DNA of 64,000 nucleotides from Pachypanchax playfairii (lineage: Eukaryota; Chordata; Actinopteri; Cyprinodontiformes; Aplocheilidae), in the NCBI GenBank assembly GCA_006937955.1, contig SSNP01000123.1, positions 367,823-431,822 on the forward strand, written 5' to 3'. This document shows positions 46,009 to 58,300 of this stretch, piece by piece (the first letter of the stretch is position 1; each line of letters begins with the position of its first letter). Both the position numbers and the translations under genes were made by a program. The notes under the pieces were generated by a model. It searched no databases. It was not told where the DNA came from and saw only the letters and a list, made by a program, of their open reading frames with translations.

Positions 46009-46993
46009 GGTACCTGTTACCTGCATGATGTAAAACATGAACACGTGGCCTTAAACTCATCACCAGACCAGCTAACAGACTAACGACTAGCTTTACACCC
46101 TTCAAGGTTTCTCTGTTCGCACACCTCAGCAGTAAGCAGCAGTTTGCTGACACTTAACTGGAGATCAGATGAACTTGGTTTTAGAGCACCAGAGGAAATG
46201 ATTCCTAACGTTTGAATGTAAAATAAAATCTAAAATCCTCAAAATAAAAGTGCTGAAAATCTCGTCCTTGTCTGTGTCACGTGGTTTAAACACTTTGTTT
46301 GTGGCTCTTTACTGTTTATCCCCGCGTTCCAGTACACACTGATGTGTGCGTGCGTGCACGTGTGCGTGAACTCTCTCTGAGAGTCTTCTCTGTCGTCAGC
46401 TTGTTGTCTCCAGGCTGTAGCTCACGTTTCCTCCATCATTCAGCAGCTGTCCTTATGAAGAGTGAGCTCCAACCTGAAGGACTAAATAATTCAGAAGCTC
46501 CTTTGTGTGCTTCAGTGCACGCAGGCTCACCTTTATCAATATTATGTGCACACATAAGCCTTTGTTGACTGTATGGCATGTGTGAGGGTGATGTATGATG
46601 TTAGTGGGTGGGACCTCGATGTGTCACCTCAGTTCTCCAGAGTGTGGCTGCATGTTTGAATCCGGTACTTCAGCTCTTCAGGACAAGTTGGAGCTTTTTG
46701 CAGCCCCCCCAGTCATGCCTGGGTTTCACCCGAGAAGCTGGGTAAGCTATATCACACTGAAATGAGCTTTCAATAGCTCCGCCCCCCCAGGGTGAAGCAG
46801 CTGTTACATCCAGCACTGAAACAAAAGATGAGCTTTTACAGGATCTGCTAATGTAACTGTTTTGGGAAGTTGGTTTCTTTATTGTACACAATCGTTAGAA
46901 CATCAAGTCATTTAATTATGAGTAAAGTGCTGAACGTGTTTAACGGTTTATTCTGTAGAAATATGATCAGTGTGTTCATGTTTCTCTCTGCAG
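44427..46993. other. llgl2 3' UTR and llgl2-myo15b intergenic region
   Basis: No gene found. The first canonical AATAAA signals after the llgl2 stop are at 46222-46227 and 46243-46248, which would give a 3' UTR of about 1.8 kb. A (GA)n microsatellite lies at about 45977-46007. Confidence 0.45.
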
Positions 46994-49326
46994 GGGATTT
47001 TAACTCAGACATGCCACCTTTAAAATCTCAAGGTCGTAAACATGTTACCAAACAGAGCAGAGAAGCAAAAAGGAAAAGAACTCAAGACAGAAATGAGAGA
47101 AAGAATTCCGATAAATCTGTCCAGTCTGCTTCTCAAATTACTAACCAGAAAGAACAAAGAGGAAATTCAACAGCTTCTAAGTCTGGGAAGGCAGATGATG
47201 TAAAGAACAATAAAATAAATCCAAACAGGAAGAGAACTTCACATGCAGTAAAGGTAAAAGCTTCTAGTGACCAACGTCCACCTGATGACTGCAGTATAAG
47301 GAAGAACATCAAACCTTCAACTATTCCAACAACACAAAGGAGGATCAACAAGAAGCTCACCACTAAGTCCAGAGACAGAGACTCGGACAGTGATGGACGA
47401 AGCTCAACAGAGACAACTGATGAGGAGATTAGTAACCACGCCGAGGAGGAGGAGCGAGGCAGGTATGAAGAAGCAGCAGAGAGAGGACAGAGTGAAGACA
47501 GCAGTGAGGAGCCTGAAGCTTCAGACACTCCTAGTGATACAGAACCGTCTGCAGCCAACAAGTCAGATGGAGAGGACGTCCAAACCAACAGAGGTCCAGC
47601 TGAACTCCACACATCCACAGAAGAAGAAGAAGAAGGAAACAGAAGGAAGGACGTTTCTGAGACGGTCAGTGATAAGACTGAAGACAATGAGGTAACCCAG
47701 AAGGACAGTGAAAAGACTTCTGCTGATGAGACTGGAGGACGATACAAACGTATGTCTAACCCTTCAAAAGAACCAAAATACAAGATGTTTAAAACATCCA
47801 AGGTGGACAAGCGGGCTGAGAAGGAGGAGAAACAAAGAGCAAAGGCAGAGAAGAAGAAGCTGGAGAAGGAAGCCAAACAAAAAAACAAGGCTGAAAACAA
47901 AAAGAAAAAAAAGGAACAGAAAGACAACAAGTCCAAATCTAAAGGACAGGAAGTTCAACCAGCAACAGAACCTTTCCACAGCAACAAGGATTCATCAGAT
48001 GGTAAGAAGCACTTAGTCAAAGAAGAGACGGAATCTTTGGTTGAAGATGATTCAAACGAGGAAAAAGATGAAATTGAACCAGTTACAACCAAATCCAGCA
48101 AAAACCGGAGTCTCCTGAAAGCCAAAGGTAAAGACCCCAAAGCCAGACCTGAGTCTGAAGAGACGCAGGATGCTGGAAGTCTCGCCAAAGGCAAGTCACA
48201 AAGCTCGATACTGAGTAAAGTCAAGATGGCACCTGTTAGAGACAAAGCAGAGAAGATGATGATGATGAAGCCTGATGAAGAAACTTTAGACTGTGAAGAA
48301 GTTAAAGGATCGTCCAGCAGTTCAATAGAACCTTTGATGATACCAAGAAAAAATATGACAGCTCTCCGCAGGGTGTCCGGTTGGATTCAAAAGAAAATAC
48401 CTCAACAAATAAACTTTAGAAAGAAATTGTCTGTTCTGACTAAAGCTATCGGTATATCTCACTGGCTCTCTGGTCGAGCCATAACACGGAAACAAGGCAC
48501 CAGGAGGTCTAAACACAACCTGTTCAAACACAGGATGGCCATGAGGGTCGCAAGTAAAACCACTACCAAGAAAAACAAGAACGATTTTGAGAAGAACGTT
48601 AATAAAGATGAAGCCAACCATCAGGACGAGGTCCAGGAGACAGCAGAAGAAACAGGACAGGGTGCAGAGAAGGACTTAGAGGCCAGATATGCTGTGGTAC
48701 TTCCCAGGATGAACAAACTAGGCAAGACAAAGACAACAGAGACGCTTCAGGTAACTCTTGGATCTTCTTCTCCTTCAAGTCCATCAGGGGGACTCAGTGC
48801 ATTGGTGTCCAAACCCCCAAAACCAGGTTCTAAGCTTGTTCTTCCTGTCAAACCAGATCTCAGTCTCCTGAAGTCCATGAGGAAGCCTTGCAGGGAAGGG
48901 TTTTTAGGTGATATAGATGTAGCAAAGAGGAGTCCTGGGTCTGTTGATACTTCAGACAAAACCTCCAGACCTGAAAGCAGAACCAAGACCGCTACTACAG
49001 AAAACCAAGATGGAGTCAGTGTGTTACAGGCTGCAAGGGGGAAGCTGAGACCCTCTCAGCTCAACCTGAACAAGATGTCTGGGGAACTGAAGGAAAGTGG
49101 TCCAGTACAGCTCATGAGACCAAATGCAATAAGAGAGGAAGCTGCTGGGGCACCGAGGGCGACCCAGAACTTTCCCAAAGCAGAAACCGGTCCAGCTGTT
49201 CCGTCTGTGTATGAAGAAGAGACAGATAGAGAGGTGGCCTGGCTGATGGGTGACGAGGGTCTGCATACTATCACTCAACCAGAGATCCACTGGACTGGGA
49301 ACCCATGGATGAGTGGAGACCCTCAG
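46994..49326 (+). CDS. myo15b: myo15b exon encoding the lysine/glutamate-rich N-terminal extension
   Basis: One exon follows CTCTCTGCAG and encodes 772 residues from the ATG at 47011 (G at -3). An acidic Ser/Glu stretch (about residues 165-215) precedes an almost pure Lys/Glu/Ala segment (about 263-312, e.g. [20 protein letters not shown]), probably a charged helix. A basic amphipathic stretch (about 451-515, with [20 protein letters not shown]) follows. No known fold is recognised. An in-frame upstream ATG exists at 46921 but precedes the acceptor. Large N-terminal extensions are known in the MYO15 family. Confidence 0.75.
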
Positions 49327-52300
49327 GTACGTGTTCTGCATTCTTCATTCACTTCTTTTGTTGATGAAGTCTATAATGAAGGAGATGGTGCAGTTTTTTG
49401 CTGTGTCTGGTTCAGGACTGGCTCCGGTCAGAGAATCTGCTGCCTCATCAGACCGTAGAGAAACTGAACAAGCGGACGGTCTATGATGATGAAGGTCAAG
49501 GCAGGACTGTTCCAGCCAATGAGGGCAGAGGACCCTGGGTATCAGAGGACCCTACCCAGGAGATGCTGGAGAGCCGTCTGGCCAGCACACAGGTATTATT
49601 ACTCCATCATAAAGGCTCCAGGCTCCCTCGGAAGTATAAATAAACAAAGCATCATTAAAATATGCTGAAAGTCATCAGATGTTAAGCATCTTCATAGGAC
49701 AGCTGGTGGCAGGACACATGTACAGGATCACATAGTTGGGACATCAAAACCTAATATTTCTAAAACCTGTTCAGGGTTCTTTGTGATTGTAGATGACAGA
49801 AACTTTTTTACAGTGCAGATCTCCTCTGCTTGATAAGAAGTGGGACTCCTAATCCTCATAACTTGTGTCAAGTTTCACAAGACCGTGACAGAAACACTGA
49901 CTTGTAGGAGCAACACAGGTTGTATTAAACCAAAGTACCAGAGTAAACATGGTCTGTGGATGTCAGTCAGACGGTTGTGTAGCATCGCTGGTTGGTGTAA
50001 CTGAACTCCAAACCCAAAACAGCAGAACCAAGTCCAAAAGTCTCCTCCAGATGTCAGCAGTGAGCTGCTTTGCACATGCTGAAGCACCTGATAGAACCAC
50101 TCCCACCACACCTGGAACACACACAGTAACAACATAACAGAATGTAACTGAAACATGTTTACTGTCAAACATCCAGATGTTCAGGGAAACTCTGTTGATT
50201 CTTTTATTATTTTTTTAATAATTAGCACAATTAAACACTTCAAAGTGATTTTCAGTCAATCAGATTTTCTTACTAATCAATACTGGAAATAAAACTCTAG
50301 TTCAGGCTTAAAGTTTAACTTCACTTTGGCTGCTGTGAGAAAAACAACTTAACAGTTTGTCTTGTTATGGCTGTTTTTCAGTCAAATATAAAAAAAAAAA
50401 AAATAAATAAAAAAAATATCATTAAAGGGGATTTTAATACAGACACAGAAAGACAGATTTTTTAAATCAGTCTTTTTATAAGTGTTCTCTATTTTCCAGT
50501 CAGGTCTATTGATCAGCTATAGATCAGTTATTAACTATAATAATTTTGAGTCTTTCAGTTTTTCTCAATCAAATTATGAATGTTGAAAACAATTTTATTG
50601 TTTGTTGTTTCTCGTCCACTCAGCTCTTATTCAGAGTTTCTGTCTGTTTTTATCAGATTTATTACTGAACACTGATAAAGTCGTTATAGGAGGAGATTCA
50701 TGTTGAAGGTGAAAGTTTAAATATAACATTTAATGATCTTTTAGACTCGATTTTTCCCAGAATGTAAACAAAACAACTCACTATCTTCATCTTCATCATC
50801 TTCACCTGACTGATGATGCAGAGACTGAACAGCTGATAGTGTTTCATCACAACTCTGATCATATTTAATAACCTTTGAGTTTATAATGACGGACGTCACG
50901 ATAGAAAATATAATTACTGCAGATGTTTATCAGAAAATTCTCTAAATATAAAGAATCTGTTTCATTAGTTTGATCTTCAGTCCTAAAGAATAATATAACA
51001 GCTGCAAAGATTTTACATCCTCACAGACTGATAATGTTACAGCTTTAATATGAACTTCATTAGATAAAGTTACTCCTTTGAACATGAAGGTCATCAGAGG
51101 AGGATCCTTGGTATCAGTCAGAGGAGGATCCTTGGTATCAGTCAGAGGAGGATCCTTGGTATTAGTCAGAGGATCCTTGGTATCAGTCAAAGGAGGATCC
51201 TTGGTATCAGTCAGAGGAGGATCCTTGGTCAGTAAGAGGAGGATCCTTGGTATCAGTCAGAGGAGGATCCTTGGTATCAGTCAGAGGAGGATCCTTGGTA
51301 TCAGTCAGAGGAGGATCCTTGGTATCAGTCAGAGGAGGATCCTTGGTATCAGTCAGAGGAGGATCCTCGATATCAGTCAGAGGAGGATCCTTGATATCAA
51401 TGCTGGATGGTGCTCAGGGGCTTCAGGCTCCCGGTCTTGGGCCCCTGGCCTCGGGCTCCTGGTCTTGGACTCCTGGCCTCGGGCCCCTGGTCTCTGGCTC
51501 CAGGTCTCCAGCTCCTGGTCTCGATCACGCATTTTATGTGTTTTCTGAATAAACAGCAGAAATGTAAATATGAATAAATAAAAGAAAATGAAAAATTAGA
51601 GAACATCAGTTCAGATCCAGATCCTGGTTCTAAGCTGCCAGACCGGACCGGACCGGACCGGACCGGACCGGACCGGACCGGACCGGACCGGACCAGACCA
51701 GACCAGACCAGACCAGACCAGACCGGTGTCAGCCTTCAGGACGTGCTGCTTTTCATGACCAGACTCATGATAACTGACACCAACATGTCAACACAACCCG
51801 AGTTCCGCCTCATGCTGCTCCCTTCAGATCATGTTTAGGTAAAATAGAGACACACTCAGTCCTCGTAGTGACGTTCCCTCATCATCATCACTCTCTTCAT
51901 CATGACTTATTAGAAAGAGCATTTCCTCTGACTCTGAGTGAGTCTGCTCGTTTCCAGACATGGAGACAGAATTCAGTCCGTTAAGGAAAGGAAAGTTTAT
52001 GGTTTTGTTTTGGTCGTAACATCAGTACATCACTTCAGTTTCCTCACCTTCAGCCGGAGTGCATGCAGCACACCTGAATCACCTGCTGCTGGTTTATTTA
52101 TTTCCTGGTTTGTGTAGAAACAATAGAGCATCTAGCNGTGTATAAGAGACACAGCAGAGCGGCGCTTTGAGATTACAGTATATCAGTTATCACTCTGCTG
52201 CAGCGCTGCAGGTGCTTTAGTTACCTGCTAAAGAACACAGCGAAACAAACCCACCTCAAGCCAGCAAGACTTTCTACGTACCTGGAAAGGTCAGTCAGGA

Positions 52301-55300
52301 AGACGACTGTCAGGAGAAGGTAGAGTCTGAACTGTGTGTGTGTGTGTGTGGGGCTGGGTGGAGTTCAGATGGAGGGCTAAGGGTCTCATGTCTCTGTCCT
52401 TCTCAGGTGGTGATGCATGGCAGTAAACGAGCTGTGGAGGTGGATGAGGTGGAGGACCTGTCCCAGCTGGAGTAAGTTCATGCATCTACACACACACCTG
52501 CTGTATTTCCACTGTACCTGCAGTTTCCAAGCTGTTTGTCGTCTGTCTCAGAGAGGTGTGTGAGAGCTCAGTGCTTCTGAGTCTGAAGAAGAGGTTCCAG
52601 CGGGACTGTATTTATGTAAGTTTCCCTGCATCCCCGCCCCCTCGGCTCAGCGTGAACAGCTGATCATGTAGAGATTGTGTAATAGCAGTGTGTTAATAAG
52701 AGGAAGGTGGGTGCCACGATAAAAGCGATGAGTCTTGTTTCTGTGTATTTTACAGACCTACATTGGAAACATCTTACTGTCCATCAACCCCTTCAAACCT
52801 CTCAACATTTACACTGAGGAGACGAGGCAGATGTACGAGGGCAAAGAGCAGCATGAAAACTCACCGTGAGCAAACTGATACATTTTATTCTTCCATCATG
52901 TGACTTACCAGGATGTTCTCAGTCATCCTGTTCTTGTAGTGAGTGTGTGACATGTTGCGCTCTGCTTCAGCCACGTGTACGCCATCGCAGATTCAGCCTT
53001 CAGACTGTCTCAGTCCTCCACGCAGGAGCAATGCATCGTCATAAGGTGTTGAAACGATTACTGATGTTTGCTGCTTCAACCAGCTGTTTCTCACAAAGGG
53101 ATCTGCTGCTTTTCTTTTTCAAATAAAACCTGTTTATTTCATATAAACGCACATCAGTGAGAGTTTCTGATTGACTTCAGTGCTTTTATATGAATCTATC
53201 TCTAGTGGACAGAGTGGTTCTGGAAAGACAGAAGCCACAAAGTTAATAGTTCACTACCTCAGCTCAACATGTCACGCGGGAGACAAAAGCCTCCGACAGG
53301 TAATTACAGTGGAACTCGCATCATCAGGTATCAGTTAGCAGCCCTGCACAGAACAAACTATCCTGTTCTTTACTTTTATCAGCCCATGGAAGCCTTTCCC
53401 ATCCTTGAAAGCTTTGGAAATGCCAAGACCATCCACAACAACAACTCTAGTCGCTTTGGGAAGTACCTCCATGTCCACATTCTCCAGTCAGTCCGCAGAT
53501 CATCACCTAGCAGCATCTCTTCCATCTGTGCTTGCTCATGTGACAGACTGCAGAACTTTGACTCTTGTTTGTCCTCTTGGTTGACAGAGGAAATGTTGTC
53601 GGGACGTCATTGTCCAGGTATCTTCTGGAGAAATCCAGGGTTGTGTTTCAGGTGAGTGCACTGAGGTTTGTCCATCATGTTATATGTACAGCTGATGTAA
53701 TGATGCTGTTCTGGAAGCAGCCATCACAGACATGACACAACGAACACAGAAAGCCACCGGTGTCAGGACTCTCTGTTGCTGAGCAGTCCTAGACCCAAAG
53801 CATGGGTACAAAATCCAAAAAAGGCCAAAGGGAGCAGGCTGGTGGTGCGTCGAGGACAGAAAGAGGTCACAGAGGCTGAAAACACAATCCAAAATCCACA
53901 ATCTGAGAATCAAAGTAGAAACAAGGTCCAAACACACCGAGTGATCCATGAAAAACCTGAAACTTTGGAACTGGACTGAAAACTAACTAATGATCTGGTA
54001 ACAGACAAAAGAGACAGTGAATCTGTATGTGGTGAGAAACGGGTGATACAGATGGACCTAATTGAAACTGTCACTGCTAATTAACAGCAAGACTTTACAT
54101 TAAGTTAGATGGACCGGGTCTGTTTTACTATTTGTTTGTCAATGAAGAGGACTGAACTGATATGATCTTGTTTCTGATGTAGTCCAGTGAAGAGAGGAAC
54201 TACCATGTGTTCTATGAGCTGCTGGCAGGTATGAATGACTGGGACAAACAGGAGCTCTACCTGCAGGGAGCTGAGACCTACTACTACCTAAATCAAGTAC
54301 AGAAATCCAAGAACATCCAGTTCTTGTTGTCTTTTCTTCTCATACTGGTGTTTTTATTGTCTGTAAGGTTAATACATCATGTTTGTTGGCGTGTTGTAGG
54401 GGGGTGCATGTGAGCTGAGGGGGAAGCAGGACAAACAGGACTTCCAGCTTTTGGTTCAGTGCTTTGAGACTATTGGCCTTCGATCTGATCAGATCTCCAC
54501 CATCTGGGCTGTTCTGTCCTCCATCCTGCACCTCGGTAACATCTGTTTCAGCTCATATGAGGTGTGTATTTGTGGATGAGAGAGAAGATAAGTTTTATCT
54601 GAGCTCTGATGAAACGTATGAGCTGATGTTGTTCCAGAGCGACTCCTTTGAGGTGGCTCGATTCTTCAGCGAGGCTGAGACCAGGAGGGTTGGCTCCTTG
54701 ATGCAGGTTTCTTCAGAGGCCTTGAAGACAGTCATTACTCACCGAGTTACAGTCAGTCATGTCACATGAACCACCCAGGTCCTCTGGATGAGCACGTGCA
54801 CACATTGAAGATGGGTTTTCTTGTTGCAGGAGACCACCTACGACAGAATCTACTGCCCCCTGTCTGTGGAAAGTGCCATAGAATCCAGGTAATAACAAAA
54901 TAATTTGACAATAGGGCTGCACGGTGGAGCAGTGGGTAGCCTGTAACCTTGCAGCGAGAAGGTCCTGGGTTCTAAACCAGGCTGAGACCTTCCTGCATGG
55001 AGTTTACATGTTCTTCCCGTCCATTTGTGGGTTTTCTCTGGGGACTCTGGCTTCATCACACAGACCAAACATATGCATGAAGTTAATTATCAGCTCTAAA
55101 TTGTCCCTCGGTGTGTTTGTGGTTGTATGTCTCTATATGTGACACTACGATGACTGGGGACCTGTCCAGGTGTGTCCCTTCCTCTCATCCAATGACTGCT
55201 GGAGACAGACACCAGCTCCTTATGACCCTGGATGGATGGATGGATGGATGGATGGATGGATGGATGGATGGATGGATGGATGGATGGATGGACGGACGGA

Positions 55301-55333
55301 CGGACGGACGGACGGACGGACGGACGGACGGAC

Positions 55334-55364
<31 letters not shown>

Positions 55365-58300
55365 CGGACGGACAATGTGTCCACTCTGTCCTCTGCCTCC
55401 TGTCCACCTCTCATAGACCAACCACCTCAGTGTCATCAGAAAACTTCTGCAGGTATCCTGACTCAGACAGGAGCAGACATGAAGAGACAGTCCCCTGTGG
55501 TCCTCCTGTGCTACATCAAACGGCGTCCTGTCCAGCTGGACATACGATCAGTAACAGAAACTCTGTTATATTACAGCAACTTTCATCTATTTTAGTTTAT
55601 CTTCTTTATTTTCTTATTGTAAAAGTGACAGTTTTTTGTTTTGGTTTGGATGCTGTACAGCTTGAAGAGTTTCTGCTCTTAATGTGTCTCTTTCTAACCA
55701 CCTGTTTTAATGAATAACCATAGCAACAAGAGACTTGTTTACAAGCAAGGAGTAGCTGATGGACCCTAAATTGAGACCCTAAATCCTTGATGGTTTAAAG
55801 AGGAGAGGATGGGGATGTAGAGCTGGAGCGAGGCAGAGAGAGAGAACAGCTTAAACCTTCTCTTACATTAATTACAATTAGAAATTTGAGATGGATGAGG
55901 GTGAAACTCTGAGTAAGACTCAACCAGAGTATCAGAGAATAAAGTATCAGGTGTTTCACTGAGACACAGGAGCAGGAAGATGTGCTGGACTCCAGAATAT
56001 ATTATAGAATACAGTGAGAGGAGGTAAGATGCTGAAGAAGAGACAGCTGGACACACTGCTGAGGAACATCTCTGCAGCCTGAATGTCTGATTGTTAGCTA
56101 CATTCACTAGCATAATGTTAAACCCCGCCCCCCCACATACCATAAGAGATGCAGGATTTTCAACTGTCCACTAACAACAAGCTGAATGATCCTTCTCCTC
56201 TTCAGTCTTTGTGGAAAAGAGTTGAAATGAGTTGAATAGGAAAAAGGTTTATTATAATTCATGCATGAAACAGGGCGGTCATACTGATGCTGGTACGTTA
56301 GGATGAGGCTCCGCCCTCTTCTTATAGTGTAAACTGTGTCTGTAGTAACCTTGCAGCCGGTCTGCAAGGATGAAGAGGATGAAGACAGACTAGTCTGTCT
56401 ATGTGTAGAAGAAAGAATCAACCTTGCATCACTAACGTCGTCAGCTCACAACATCCATAGTTTAAAAAGAATTTCATTTTTTACATAATATGGTAAATGG
56501 CGTGTGCTTGTATAGATACATTTCTTAAGTCAGGTGGTTGTTGACATGCTGATCCTCTTCCTAAAATCCACAATCATCTTTGTTTTGTTCACATTCAAGA
56601 TATGATAATTGTTCCCACACCAGGACACAAAGTGGTCCACCAGGTCTCTGTACTCAGTCTCTTGTCCATCTCTGATCCACCAACAACTGCAAAGTCCTTG
56701 CAACAAGGACCTTACATCAGTGTGGACGAGGGGCTGGAGGATCCTGAAGAGAACAGAAATGTGAAAATAGTTTTGTGTTCTTTACACACAGTTACTGTCC
56801 TAATTTAGGGTCAAATTATTGTGGCAGAGACAGAGGACTGTGGTCTGGGTATGAGCCGAGTCCTTAAAGTGCTTCGATACCAATAACTGCTTCATTGCTT
56901 CAATGTGTTCAAAAAGCAGAAATGACCTTAACTTGTTGTGTTGTCCATCTTCAGAGATGCCATAGCCAAAGCCTTGTATTCAGTGCTGTTTGACTGGTTG
57001 TTGGAGCAGATCAATGACTGGCTGAGTCCTACTGAGATGGACAGCACTGTGGGTGTGGTGGACATCTACGGGTTTGAGGTTGGTAGTCAGATTTCAGCCT
57101 GAACCCTAAGTATACATGAGGTTTCTGTTACTTTGGTGGCTCTATAGTCTCTCTGTAATCCTGTGCAGGATCTGACTGTGAACAGCTTTGAGCAGTTATG
57201 TATAAATTTTGCCAACGAGCAGCTGCAGCATTTTGTCAACAAAGCAGTGATTTCTCAGGAGCAGGTCGTATGTTGTTAATCAGATGATGATTAGCTGGTT
57301 TTAAAGATAAACCATTGAACAGGACTTTATGAGTCTGTGTCCTGCAGGAGGAGTACGATTCAGAACAGATCCAGTGGTATCCAGTGACAATCAAGAACTT
57401 CCACTCCTGTCTGGAGCTGATCGCCTCGAGACCACATGGCATCCTCCGGATCCTGGATGATCAGACCTTCCTCCCTCAGGTGCACACACTGATACAGACT
57501 TTATATGTTCATCTGACTCCATCTCTGAACAACTTCAGGATTGATGTCACTCCCTTCTGTCTTTACCTTGATTCTGACTGCAACAAGTTTCAGTCTGATA
57601 TTTGCAGCACAGACACACAGATTTATACAAACTCTGAAGAACAAACAAACACACATTTCTCTTTTCTCTTGACTGTATGAATAAAAAGCTGTAGTGTATC
57701 AGGGGATTCAGCTCCACGTGTCATCTGCATCCTTTACCTCTGAAATCTTTGTGTTTGTTTCTTTTGCTGCTGTCTGAATGTGAATGTGCTTCTCGTCAGG
57801 TGGAGTGAGGAAGACGTCAGCTGTAATATTGTTGTCCAAACTCTTCATCACTGTGACCTGGTTGAGTTTTATAACAATGTTTGTCTCTCTGTTTTACTGA
57901 ACAGGCCACGGACCACACCTTCCTCCATAAGTGCCATTATCACCATGTGAACCACCCTTGCTATGCCAAGCCCAAGAACCCGATACCGGTCTTTACTGTT
58001 TATCACTTTGCTGGAGCTGTCACATATCAGGTACCAGACACGTCACACTGCTGGAAAAACAAAGTGTTTATAGGATCTGATTCTAAATAACGACCCCGTG
58101 TCCTTGTCCAGGTCCATAACTTCCTGAATAAGAACCATGACCAGTTTAGATCTGAAGTGGTGGAGCTTTTTGCCAGAAGTCGAATACAGGTGAAAAAATA
58201 ACAGTAAAATGTTCAGAGATAAAACACTCAAGAAGAAAAAACAAACTGTAAAAACCCTTTTTAAAATAAACACGGATCTTTATCACGTTACACTGACTGA

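Noticed and set aside
46870..47010. Upstream in-frame start codons for myo15b at 46870 and 46921
   Set aside because: They precede a strong acceptor (CTCTCTGCAG, 46984-46993), so they are probably intronic; the ATG at 47011 is inside the exon with G at -3.
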